A stretch of 58,724 nt of DNA from JBEKYD01 sp049509915 (GTDB lineage: Bacteria; Acidobacteriota; Terriglobia; Bryobacterales; Bryobacteraceae). The stretch is from positions 1-58,724 of the forward strand of contig JBEKZL010000006.1 of assembly GCA_049509915.1 (NCBI GenBank). The letters are read 5' to 3'. The notes beneath the pieces were generated by a model. That model did not search any database and was not told the DNA's origin. It was given only the letters and a program-made list of their open reading frames with translations. Within the stretch, counting starts at the first letter, position 1; each line of letters starts with the position of its first letter. Of this stretch, positions 51,520 to 58,724 are shown one piece after another. Position numbers and translations under genes: made by a program.

Positions 51520-52099
51520 TTAATTACACCATAGTAGCGCTTCCCGCGCCGGGGTGGGGGCGCAGGCCGCGAATCCACGCTCTCTTTTCTTCCCCTTTCC
51601 CGCCGGAACGAACCCTATGGGACGTTTCGCCCCGGCCGCCGGCGGTTCGAGAAGCTTTCGCAGCGCGCTCAGAATAGCTTGGAGTTCGGCGTCGTGCTTC
51701 CCGACTTTGCGCTCCAGCGCTTCGATCTTCCCGGCCAGTTCCCGGTTGGTCGCGAGCGTTTGGCGCAAATGGACGAAGGCGCGGACGACCTGAAATGCTC
51801 GCGCGGACCGCCACCGGGCTCCGGAGGACGTTCGCCAGCATCACCGCTCCGTGCTCGCTGAAAGCGTGGGGGCGGTATTTGATGTTCTGCCCAGGCTCCC
51901 CCTCCTCGAGCGTCAGTTGGAACATGAAATCGTCCGGGAATCGGTCGCTGTTGCGCTTGACCTGTTCGTTGAGACGCTTCACGGGTACCCCGTACAGTTC
52001 GGCCAGGTCCCGATCGAGCATTACCCGGCACCCCCGCAGATTGAAGATCCTGCCTTCGATGATTTCGATGGGAATCAATTCCTGGCCGGATTTCGTCAT
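51520..52099 (-). pseudogene. ORF6N-domain (KilA-N-like) protein with a one-base frameshift
   Basis: ATG 52099. RIFNLRGCRVMLDRDLAELY GVPVKRLNEQVKRNSDRFPD DFMFQLT, HAFSEHGAVMLANVLRSPVA VRASI is a complete ORF6N domain. At about 51795 a run of three T replaces the expected two; removing one T restores QVVRAFVHLRQTLATNRELA GKIEALERKVGKHDAELQAI LSALRKLLEPP in frame. The fixed protein would be about 190 aa with a coiled-coil tail. Real mutation or sequencing indel cannot be separated. ORF6N proteins are phage-type DNA-binding or TA components. Confidence 0.75.
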
Positions 52100-52109
52100 G
52101 CCGCGCGCC

Positions 52110-52577
52110 TTACTCGATCCGGCTGGCCAGCACTCTGGCTTCGGCGTCGGCTTGGTTCTGCGGCAAGCCCGCAATCCCCGCGATCCACGCGCCCTTGGCG
52201 AACACGAATACCGGCCGTTCGCCGTCCTTGCCGGAGTAGCCCCCAAAGGAGGGCACCAGCTTCGAGTCCGCCAGCGCCTGGCTCCAGTCCAGCAACAGAA
52301 TGGCCGCGTCGGTGGGCGTATTGAGCTTCGCCAGGAACATGTCGTATTCGGCATGGCCTTTCTTGAAATGTCCAACCGTGCCACCGGGCATGAACGCATG
52401 CCCCATCAACCCGGCCGCCAGCACCTCGCTCGACACCAGGTTGGCTTGCGGAAAACGCCGCGATTCATCCGGTGGTTTCACCGGCTCCGGTTTTGCCGCA
52501 ACCGGCGCTTGCTTCGGCTCCGAGCCGCAAGACGAAAGCGCCAACAGGCAAGCCGCCGACAGGATCAGAACCCGCAT
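52110..52577 (-). CDS. Lipoprotein, 155 aa
   Basis: ATG 52577: MRVLILSAACLLALSSC, lipobox S-S-C. After a Pro-rich linker come SSEVLAAGLMGHAFMPGGTV GHFKKGHAEYDMFLAKLNTP and an alternating hydrophobic C-terminus (AAILLLDWSQALADSKLVPS FGGYSGKDGERPVFVFAKGA). The conserved feel and the anchor suggest an inner- or outer-membrane lipoprotein. Unknown family. Its stop is 10 nt before the ORF6N start, but that start differs in coding quality, so I do not claim an operon. Confidence 0.7.
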   Translation of the reverse strand: MRVLILSAACLLALSSCGSEPKQAPVAAKPEPVKPPDESRRFPQANLVSSEVLAAGLMGHAFMPGGTVGHFKKGHAEYDMFLAKLNTPTDAAILLLDWSQALADSKLVPSFGGYSGKDGERPVFVFAKGAWIAGIAGLPQNQADAEARVLASRIE

Positions 52578-52716
52578 AGCAGGGAGTATAACCGACTTAA
52601 GGCGACGGAGTCCGCCGTGCTGACGTAGAATGCGGGAGAGGGACGGGCGCTGCCCTTCTTCCCGGCCAGTCGGATGCCGAAGCCAAGAACGCTGCGTTAG
52701 CGCAGCAGTGCATCCA

Positions 52717-53343
52717 ATGAATGCGGTCCAATGGGATTTCATCATAAATCGAACCAGCACGCTTCTGCTTCTCGCCTCTTCACTCTGCGCCGCGCCCGGC
52801 ACCGGATCGGTGAAGGAACTCCAGATTTGTGATTTGCTCCATCGCCTGGATTCATTCGATGGGAAACGCGTCGCCGTTCGCGGGATCTACCGCTTCTCGA
52901 TGGAAGTCGCGGGACTTTACAGTGACGGATGCAAGGAGCCGCTGATCCTGGACGGCGCTAAACGGGCCCAGGCCCTGTACCTGGAACCCGCGGGGAAATC
53001 CCCGGAGTTGCAGGCCCAGCTGGCACACTTCAACGAGGTTGTAGACCGTGTCAAGAAGGGCGGCGGGCGACAAGCCATCAACGTGACCTTCGTTGGAACG
53101 GTCGTTACCAGAAACCCAAAGCTGCACCTGCTTGGGCAGAGCGAGGGTGCACGAATGTTTGGCCCCGTGGGGGGTTTCCCCGCGCAACTGGAGGTCGACA
53201 GCATTGGGGACATCACTATAGAGGACGAACCACGCGAGCCCTCCAACATGGAGCTGCGGAAGTTGGGTATTAAGACACTGAGGAGAGGCCTGTTTCCTTG
53301 TGAGGGAACCGGCGCAAGGGGTCCGTACCTCGGGGTGACGTGA
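52717..53343 (+). CDS. Exported protein of unknown function, 208 aa
   Basis: ATG 52717 (MNAVQWDFIINRTSTLLLLA SSLCAAPG, signal peptide). Mature part: KELQICDLLHRLDSFDGKRV AVRGIYRFSMEVAGLYSDGC, QAINVTFVGTVVTRNPKLHL and a basic C-terminus with RRGLFPCEGTGARG. The DGKRV.VRG..R pattern recalls OB-fold nucleotide- or lipid-binding domains. No family name assigned; divergent from the lipoprotein. Confidence 0.6.
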   Translation: MNAVQWDFIINRTSTLLLLASSLCAAPGTGSVKELQICDLLHRLDSFDGKRVAVRGIYRFSMEVAGLYSDGCKEPLILDGAKRAQALYLEPAGKSPELQAQLAHFNEVVDRVKKGGGRQAINVTFVGTVVTRNPKLHLLGQSEGARMFGPVGGFPAQLEVDSIGDITIEDEPREPSNMELRKLGIKTLRRGLFPCEGTGARGPYLGVT

Positions 53344-53408
53344 TAAGCCAATACCGGCACGACACAAGGACATTTCACAGCATCCTGCAAGAAGAGTACC
53401 GCCGGCCA

Positions 53409-55070
53409 TTAGCGCGCGGCTGGACGAGTTACTGCTCCGGCGTATCCTGCCGAGTGGTGCGGCGGCGTACAACGAGGGTCGGGCGGCACATCCCCTTTAA
53501 GGTTCACGGAATTCGGAGCATAGACACGCAGCTCTCCAAAACACGGCTCGCAAGACTCGAATCGCTGCGAGGACGCGGTTCGAAACAGATGTTCGATGGG
53601 GGTCACAATGCCGGCCGACAAGCGGGGTTCACGGTGCAAGAGCAGGAAGACGCGCGCGCCTGACGAATAAGCGTCTGCGGCCACGGATTCGCCTTCACGC
53701 TTGAGGGCCGGTTCTTGCGAGTAGTTTCGCCTGGGATCCTCCCATCCCAAGTGCTGCGCGAATTCGGCCGGATAGCTAACCTGCTTCACCTTCCCGCTGC
53801 AACCGAAGCGCTCCAGGTAAAAACTCACGGCGGCGCGGCTGAGCCCCGTGTAAACCACAAAATCGCCGGGAGCCGATTGCGCACAGATCGCCTGCGCAGC
53901 GGCCCGGTCGCCGAGCGGAACTGGATCGGGCGTCTCCAACCAATTCGTCGTCTGGGAATGTCGCACCAATTGAAAGAACTGAAAGCCGCAGACGCAGGCT
54001 AACAGCAACTGGAACAGAACTCGGGGCCCGGCAGGCAATGCCAGCAGCAAGCAAGCGGCGAACAGCACAAAGAAGGGAACCGCAATGATATCGTACCTGC
54101 CGGGGTAGAATATCGGCCTTCTCATGGAAATGAGAAACGGAACACCCAACGCCACCGCGTAGAGGGAGCCGGGAAACAAAGCGCTGCGCAGCATGGCCGG
54201 CTGCCAGTCGCGGCGCCGCATCACCAGAGCCCAGACAATCGGCGCGCCGAGCACGATTGCGCTCACAATGCGGCTGGAGCTTCGGAGTTGAACCAGACCC
54301 AACTCCGCCGCCATCGCGTGAATCAGCTGCCCTACCGTGGGGTGGGGCGTCCATAAAGTCGCCGGAACGTTACTCTGGCGCAGAAACATGGCCAGATCGA
54401 GCACGAAAAATGGAAGCGCGGTAAAGGCTCCAAGAAGACATAATTCTTTCGCGCTCCAGCAGTGCCTGGTAAAGATTACCCAGCAGCCATAGCCCACCAG
54501 TACAAAAGCAAACCAATAGTGAGTGTTCAACCCCACCAATGCAGTCAGGCCGAATAGTGCAAACCACCCAAATGTCCGGCGCTCCCTATCCCTCGTCAGG
54601 ATAACGAACACTATCATCGACAGCGCCACCATCATCGCTACCATCGTGTACATCCGGACGTTTTGAACATGACGGCCCATGATCGGGTTGACGGCAAAAA
54701 GAAACGAGGTCGACGCGGCCCCTTCCGTGCCGAGGAGCATACGCCCCAGGTGCCACATGAGGCAGATTCCAGCCAGGTAAAACAAAGCCGACAGTAGGCG
54801 AAGCGCGATTTCGGAATCGCCAAACGACCGCATCCACCCGGAGAGTAAAAAGTAGTAGAGGGGGGGACTCACGTCCCGTGAAAGAGCGTCGATTATCCGT
54901 CCGGGTGGCCCGCTGGCGATGTGAACGGAATTCGCCTCGTCGAGCCATAGGGAACGGTCGATGCCGTACGCCAGGTATAAACAGGCGACGAGGATCGCGA
55001 TGAGCACGGAGGCCAGTTGCAAGGCTCCCATCCACCGGCCGATTGGACGGGTCGTGGAGGTTTCAGGCAT
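53409..55070 (-). CDS. GT39-family membrane glycosyltransferase
   Basis: 553 aa, about 10-12 transmembrane helices. First loop: IDRSLWLDEANSVHIASG with the DE acidic pair, then DVSPPLYYFLLSGWMRSFGD (the PPLYY motif of GT39/PMT-like enzymes) and NPIMGRHVQNVRMYTMVAMM. C-terminal periplasmic part with FVVYTGLSRAAVSFYLERFG. Transfers a sugar from a lipid carrier to an acceptor outside the membrane. Acceptor unknown; stands alone before rplM. Confidence 0.85.
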   Translation of the reverse strand: MPETSTTRPIGRWMGALQLASVLIAILVACLYLAYGIDRSLWLDEANSVHIASGPPGRIIDALSRDVSPPLYYFLLSGWMRSFGDSEIALRLLSALFYLAGICLMWHLGRMLLGTEGAASTSFLFAVNPIMGRHVQNVRMYTMVAMMVALSMIVFVILTRDRERRTFGWFALFGLTALVGLNTHYWFAFVLVGYGCWVIFTRHCWSAKELCLLGAFTALPFFVLDLAMFLRQSNVPATLWTPHPTVGQLIHAMAAELGLVQLRSSSRIVSAIVLGAPIVWALVMRRRDWQPAMLRSALFPGSLYAVALGVPFLISMRRPIFYPGRYDIIAVPFFVLFAACLLLALPAGPRVLFQLLLACVCGFQFFQLVRHSQTTNWLETPDPVPLGDRAAAQAICAQSAPGDFVVYTGLSRAAVSFYLERFGCSGKVKQVSYPAEFAQHLGWEDPRRNYSQEPALKREGESVAADAYSSGARVFLLLHREPRLSAGIVTPIEHLFRTASSQRFESCEPCFGELRVYAPNSVNLKGDVPPDPRCTPPHHSAGYAGAVTRPAAR

Positions 55071-55307
55071 ATTTTCTCTAAATCTCTGAATTTGCTTTGG
55101 TTATAAAAGCGATCCGAAGCTGCGGGGCTCCCTCAGACTTTTGACCCTGACTCGGAGCCGAAGGCTACCCATCGGCCGCGTGGATGGGTCGCAATCACGG
55201 GCGCTGCAGATGCACGACCTCTGCCATTGTGCCGTGGTTAACCAGCCGAATATTCTTGCTTGGCCACGGCGTCGTCGCCGGCTCCGCACGCCTTCGTCCG
55301 TGACAAT

Positions 55308-55336
55308 TTGACAACGGCCCTTTCTCCCGCTACCCT
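55308..55336 (+). promoter_or_regulatory. Strong sigma-70 promoter of rplM-rpsI
   Basis: TTGACA (55308-55313), 17 nt, TACCCT (55331-55336); predicted start near 55343, about 32 nt before the rplM ATG. The -35 is a consensus match, fitting a growth-rate-controlled ribosomal-protein operon. Confidence 0.7.
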
Positions 55337-55374
55337 TAAAGTTTGCAACTGGCTTTAGGTGGAGACGTGTGTCA

Positions 55375-55806
55375 ATGAGTACAGAGTTCCCTTCCAAGAA
55401 CGGTATTGTCCGCAAGTGGCATTTGATCGACGCCGAGGACGTGATATTGGGCAAGCTGGCCACCAAGGCGGCTATGCTGCTGATGGGCAAGACGAAGCCG
55501 AGCTATACCCCGTTCCTGGATACGGGCGATCATGTGATCGTCATCAACGCGGCTAAAGTCCGGCTGACGGGCCGGAAAGAAGAAAATAAGGTCTATCGCC
55601 ATTTCACCGGGTATCCGGGCGGATTGGTGGAGAAGAGCTTGAAACGGGTGCGCGCCGAAAAGCCCATCCGGATTGTGGAAGACGCCATTCAGGGCATGCT
55701 TCCCAAGACCAAGCTCGGTAAGCAGATGTACCGGAAGCTTCAGGTGTACGCCGGCGACCGGCACCCTCACGCAGCGCAGCAGCCGGTCGCGCTGGCGATG
55801 AAATAA
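55375..55806 (+). CDS. rplM: Ribosomal protein L13
   Basis: 143 aa; ATG 55375, GGTGGAG about 10 nt upstream (a GTG at 55369 is possible). WHLIDAEDVILGKLATKAAM, DTGDHVIVINAAKVRLTGRK, YRHFTGYPGG, RIVEDAIQGMLPKTKLGKQM YRKLQVYAGDRHPHAAQQP: a full L13. Early-assembling 50S protein. First gene of the rplM-rpsI pair. Confidence 0.97.
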   Translation: MSTEFPSKNGIVRKWHLIDAEDVILGKLATKAAMLLMGKTKPSYTPFLDTGDHVIVINAAKVRLTGRKEENKVYRHFTGYPGGLVEKSLKRVRAEKPIRIVEDAIQGMLPKTKLGKQMYRKLQVYAGDRHPHAAQQPVALAMK

Positions 55807-55822
55807 CGGAAGGTAAGGCTTA

Positions 55823-56221
55823 GTGGCAGCGACATTGGTGCAATATTTGGGTACGGGCCGCCGCAAAAGGTCGGTGGCAAGAGTATTTTTGCGTCCCGGG
55901 AAGGGCGACATTACGGTCAATCATCGCGCGTTCGGCGAGTATTTCGTCACCGAAAGCACGCGCGCGGTGGTGCGGCAGCCGCTGGCGGCAACCGAAACGA
56001 TCGACAAGTTCGATGTCCTGATCCTCGCCGATGGCGGCGGGGTTGCCGGTCAGGCGGGCGCCGCCCGTCTGGGGGTGTCCCGGGCGTTGGTGGAGTTCAA
56101 CGCGGAGTTGCGCTCGAAGCTCAAGAAGCTGGGTTATCTGACCCGCGATCCGCGCGCTCACGAGCGCAAGAAGTACGGCCAAAAGGGCGCTCGCAAGCGT
56201 TTCCAGTTCTCCAAGCGTTAG
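55823..56221 (+). CDS. rpsI: Ribosomal protein S9
   Basis: 132 aa; GTG 55823. VQYLGTGRRKRSVARVFLRP GKGDITVNHR and the C-terminal SRALVEFNAELRSKLKKLGY LTRDPRAHERKKYGQKGARK RFQFSKR whose last Lys-Arg reaches the P site. Sixteen nt after rplM, the standard order. Confidence 0.97.
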   Translation: MAATLVQYLGTGRRKRSVARVFLRPGKGDITVNHRAFGEYFVTESTRAVVRQPLAATETIDKFDVLILADGGGVAGQAGAARLGVSRALVEFNAELRSKLKKLGYLTRDPRAHERKKYGQKGARKRFQFSKR

Positions 56222-56344
56222 TTTCCCGCTTTCGGTTTTGCCTCCGTCCGCGCAAATCTCGCTTTGGACCGCGCGGATGGCGGCAGAACGCCGTCGAAAG
56301 CCCATCGAGGGGGATTTCCCTCAGCCAACCTACAAGGAGGTAGT
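56222..56344 (+). promoter_or_regulatory. rpsB leader with two hairpins (candidate S2 autoregulation)
   Basis: The 123-nt gap between rpsI and rpsB holds a 10-bp stem CCGTCCGCGC (56244-56253) / GCGCGGATGG (56271-56280), one G.U pair, and a small hairpin GAGGG/CCCTC (56307-56311/56318-56322). The second lies just before the AAGGAGG ribosome site. Leaders of this type often bind the r-protein product. No similarity to the known E. coli rpsB leader has been tested. Confidence 0.4.
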
Positions 56345-57262
56345 TTGCCCGCAATATCGATGAAGGAATTGCTCGAAGCTGGCGTTCACTTCGGGCACCA
56401 GACCAAGCGCTGGAATCCGAAAATGAAGGAGTACATTTTCGGCGAACGTAACGGCATTTATATTATCGACCTGCAGAAGACCTTGAAAATGTTCAAGGAT
56501 GCCGCCCGCTACGTCGGCGAGATGGCCGCCCAAGGGAAGAATGTATTGTTTGTAGGTACCAAGCGGCAAGCCCAGGAAGCCGTCGCCGAAGAGGCTCTGC
56601 GCTGCCAGATGTACTATGTGAACCAACGCTGGCTGGGCGGCCTGCTGACCAATATGGCCACGGTGCAAAAGTCAATCAAGCGGCTGAAAGAACTGGAGGC
56701 CATGTCTTCGGTGGAAGGCGGCTACGCCGGCCGGCCCAAGAAGGAAGTCATCCGCCTGGAACGCGAGCGCAAGCACCTCGATCAGAATCTGGCCGGCATC
56801 AAAGACATGCCCGGGCTGCCGGACCTGGTGTTCATCATCGATTCCAACAAGGAAGCCATTGCCGTTAAGGAAGCCCGCCGTCTGGGCATCCCGGTGGTGG
56901 CCATCGTCGACACCAATTGCGATCCGGATGAAGTGGATTGGGTGATTCCCGGTAACGACGACGCGCTGCGCGCCATCCGTTTGTTCGCCAGCAAGATCGC
57001 CGATGCGGTGATTGAAGGGCGCCTGCTGGCCACGGCGCAGGATTTCACCGCCGACAAGATCGTGCAGGAAGAGACCGTGGCCGAAGAGGGTATGCTGGCT
57101 GCCACCGAATACCTGGATCCCAAGTACGCGGAAAAAATCATGGCCGAGAGCCTGAGCCTCGAAGACGATACCACGTCCCAGTCGCAGCGCAAGGGTCCCG
57201 CGTCGGAAACCGCCGCGGAAGCGGCCGCCGAACCGGTCGTGGCGACCGAGGCCGGACACTAA
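56345..57262 (+). CDS. rpsB: Ribosomal protein S2
   Basis: 305 aa. The TTG start at 56345 is chosen because AAGGAGG sits 4 nt before it and because PAISMKELLEAGVHFGHQTK RWNPKMK is the usual S2 beginning. The frame is open to 56264, but that extension has no support. FGERNGIYIIDLQKTL, RWLGGLLTNMATVQKSIKRL and DPDEVDWVIPGNDDALRAIR are conserved. The long acidic, Ala-rich C-terminus (KGPASETAAEAAAEPVVATE AGH) is an addition. Binds 30S; followed by tsf. Confidence 0.97.
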   Translation: MPAISMKELLEAGVHFGHQTKRWNPKMKEYIFGERNGIYIIDLQKTLKMFKDAARYVGEMAAQGKNVLFVGTKRQAQEAVAEEALRCQMYYVNQRWLGGLLTNMATVQKSIKRLKELEAMSSVEGGYAGRPKKEVIRLERERKHLDQNLAGIKDMPGLPDLVFIIDSNKEAIAVKEARRLGIPVVAIVDTNCDPDEVDWVIPGNDDALRAIRLFASKIADAVIEGRLLATAQDFTADKIVQEETVAEEGMLAATEYLDPKYAEKIMAESLSLEDDTTSQSQRKGPASETAAEAAAEPVVATEAGH

Positions 57263-57382
57263 AATACGAAGCCAGAAGTCAGAAGACAGAAGTCAGAATG
57301 AAAACCGTGCCGTGCCCCGAATCGGGGGGCGCGGCGTACCGTCCTGACTGCGGAATAAAGAAGAAGGACCGAACGCATCGTT
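57263..57382 (+). other. Spacer before tsf with AGAAGTCAGAAG repeats
   Basis: Contains GAAGCCAGAAGTCAGAAG (57271-57288) and AGACAGAAGTCAGAA directly after it, in the same style as the run between hpf and rpoN. It is followed by a GC hairpin (CCCCGAATCGGGG, 57314-57326). No ORF; probably spacer repeat DNA. Confidence 0.4.
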
Positions 57383-58015
57383 ATGGCGGAAATTACCGCA
57401 ACACTAGTCAAACAACTGCGAGAACGCACCGGCGCCGGGATGATGGAGTGCAAGAGAGCGCTCACGGCGACCAGCGGCGATATGAGCGAAGCGGAAACCT
57501 GGCTGCGCAAGCAGGGCATCGCTTCGGCCGTTAAGAAATCCAGCCGCGCGACCCGCCAGGGGCTGATCGGGACCTATATCCATGCCGGCGGCCAACTGGG
57601 GGTCATGGTGGAACTGAACTGCGAATCGGATTTCGTGGCTCGCACCGTCGATTTTCAGGAACTGGTGCACGACATCGCCATGCACGTGGCGGCCACCGAT
57701 CCGCGTTTCATCCGCAAAGAGGATGTGACCGCGGCCGTCCTGGAGAAGGAGCGCGACATCCAGCGCGCCCGCGCCCTGAATGAAGGCAAACCGCCCGCCG
57801 TGGCGGAGAAGATGATCGAGGGCCGCATGAACAAGTTCTACGAGGAGGTCTGTCTGCTGGAACAGCCCTTCGTAAAGGAACCGACGCTTTCGATCGGCCA
57901 GTTGGTCAAGACCAGGATTGCCAAGTTGGGCGAGAACATCACCGTGGCCCGCTTCGTCCGTTTCAAGGTCGGCGAAACCGCCGCCGGATCGAGCGAAGAG
58001 CAAGCGGCCGGCTAA
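57383..58015 (+). CDS. tsf: Elongation factor Ts
   Basis: 210 aa, the shorter bacterial form. VKQLRERTGAGMMECKRALT, DMSEAETWLRKQGIASAVKK SSR, VMVELNCESDFVART and EVCLLEQPFVKE. Recycles EF-Tu-GDP. AGAAGGA lies about 12 nt before the ATG. Its stop overlaps the pyrH start (TAATG), the common rpsB-tsf-pyrH order. Confidence 0.96.
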   Translation: MAEITATLVKQLRERTGAGMMECKRALTATSGDMSEAETWLRKQGIASAVKKSSRATRQGLIGTYIHAGGQLGVMVELNCESDFVARTVDFQELVHDIAMHVAATDPRFIRKEDVTAAVLEKERDIQRARALNEGKPPAVAEKMIEGRMNKFYEEVCLLEQPFVKEPTLSIGQLVKTRIAKLGENITVARFVRFKVGETAAGSSEEQAAG

Positions 58016-58722
58016 TGCCCGCTTTCACGCGCATCCTGCTGAAGCTGAGCGGCGAGGTCCTGGCCGGCGAGGCGAAGTTCGGCATCGATGCCGAACGCGT
58101 CCATGCGCTGGCGGCGGAAGTGGCCGAAGTGGCCGGAACGGGCATCCAGATCGGCCTGGTGGTGGGCGGCGGTAATATTTTCCGCGGCGTGGCCGCCGCC
58201 GCGCTGCACATGGACCGCGTCACCGCCGATCACATGGGTATGCTGGCGACCGCGATCAACTCCTTGGCCCTGTCCGACGCGCTCGAGCACGCCGGCGTCC
58301 CCACCCGGGTGATGAGTGCGATCCAAATGCACCAGGTCGCCGAACCCTACATTCGGCGCCGCGCCATCCGTCATCTCGAGAAGGGCCGCATCGTGATCTT
58401 CGCCGGCGGCACGTCCAATCCCTATTTCTCCACCGATACAGCCGCAACGCTGCGGGCGCTCGAGATCAAGGCCGACATCATCGCCAAGGCCACTCGCGTC
58501 GACGGCGTGTATGACAAAGACCCGCTCAAGTTCTCCGGCGCGATCCGCTTCGACAGAATTACCTACCTCGATGTGCTGGCCAAAGGGCTCGGTGTGATGG
58601 ATGCCACCTCGATCGCCATGTGCCGCGACAACAATCTCCCGATTATCGTCTTTAACCTCAACGTGCCAGGCAATATAATGCGAATGTCGATGGGTGAGCC
58701 CGTCGGCACCGTGATTCAATAA
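58015..58722 (+). CDS. pyrH: UMP kinase
   Basis: 235 aa; ATG overlaps the tsf stop by 1 nt. ILLKLSGEVLAGEAKFGIDA, QIGLVVGGGNIFRGVAAAAL, DHMGMLATAINSLALSDALE, IFAGGTSNPYFSTDTAATLR, KATRVDGVYDKDPLKF: full UMPK signature with the regulatory GTP region. Phosphorylates UMP to UDP in pyrimidine synthesis. Ends 2 nt before the right edge; the next gene (frr in most genomes) is outside. Confidence 0.97.
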   Translation: MPAFTRILLKLSGEVLAGEAKFGIDAERVHALAAEVAEVAGTGIQIGLVVGGGNIFRGVAAAALHMDRVTADHMGMLATAINSLALSDALEHAGVPTRVMSAIQMHQVAEPYIRRRAIRHLEKGRIVIFAGGTSNPYFSTDTAATLRALEIKADIIAKATRVDGVYDKDPLKFSGAIRFDRITYLDVLAKGLGVMDATSIAMCRDNNLPIIVFNLNVPGNIMRMSMGEPVGTVIQ

Positions 58723-58724
58723 AA

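Noticed and set aside
3391..55070. A polysaccharide or glycan-assembly cluster from the three GT-C-like proteins
   Set aside because: They lie 7 to 40 kb apart with no partner genes between; no cluster is visible.
1..58724. CRISPR arrays, tRNA or rRNA genes, complete prophage or intact transposon
   Set aside because: I looked for regular spacer repeats, T-loop/anticodon-like patterns, and transposase or integrase genes with ends. Only the two decayed IS fragments were found.

Overview
The window looks like the chromosome of an acidobacterium of the Bryobacterales / 'Candidatus Solibacter' type. This rests on three things in the sequence. A secreted S53 peptidase carries the C-terminal domain catalogued as the 'Solibacter uncharacterized C-terminal domain' (TIGR03437). 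A PadR regulator sits directly before a fused MacB-like permease of the acidobacterial duplicated orphan permease (ADOP) type. There are also two DUF4159 paralogues and many GC-rich Tat/Sec-exported proteins. I see no tRNA, rRNA or CRISPR array. No large mobile element is intact; only an IstB fragment and an integrase fragment remain.

Layout. 1-2115 (minus): ilvB and the start of ilvN behind a complete transcription attenuator, with a 30-codon leader peptide rich in Val/Ile/Leu and a 12-bp terminator hairpin. 2168-2821 (minus): an AhpD-like peroxidase gene that continues through an in-frame UGA (motif C-P-F-Sec) with a SECIS-like hairpin just downstream. 3000-7900 (minus): a small orphan protein, a GT39-like membrane protein and the rapZ-hpf-rpoN cluster. 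8000-12100: a small coiled-coil protein, a frameshifted uracil-DNA-glycosylase-like gene joined to a DUF6717 domain, alr, and a polytopic membrane protein. 12100-20800: a lipoprotein with a TonB-like C-terminus, an enolase-superfamily enzyme, arsR-arsM, DUF4159, a Tat multicopper oxidase and a LysM plus papain-like protease. 20800-31500: a Thr/Gly-rich exported protein, the S53 peptidase, an OmpA-family protein, a decayed ECF-sigma/TPR-kinase locus and an FHA-transmembrane-lytic transglycosylase fusion. 31600-37200: PRC-barrel and DUF6496 proteins, the second DUF4159, DUF423, an IS-truncated gene and two small conserved proteins. 37275-45800: GH29 fucosidase, REP-like long hairpins, ADOP/PadR, a PIN/RHH toxin-antitoxin pair, a UxuA-like enzyme and queD. 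45769-55070: a DinG helicase, a RelE toxin with an unusual partner, folP, tyrS, a bifunctional-nuclease-family gene, a frameshifted ORF6N gene, lipoproteins and a second GT39. 55308-58722 (plus): a housekeeping block rplM-rpsI-rpsB-tsf-pyrH behind a strong sigma-70 promoter.

The clearest functional units are the attenuated ilv operon, the sigma-54/hibernation cluster, the arsenic methylation operon and the ribosomal-protein/tsf/pyrH block. The most notable signals beyond ordinary annotation are the selenoprotein read-through, the complete ilv attenuator, the FHA-transglycosylase fusion, the atypical RelE partner, promoters that predict leaderless mRNAs, and long near-perfect hairpin repeats. 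All family names come from reading the translated sequences; no database search was run.
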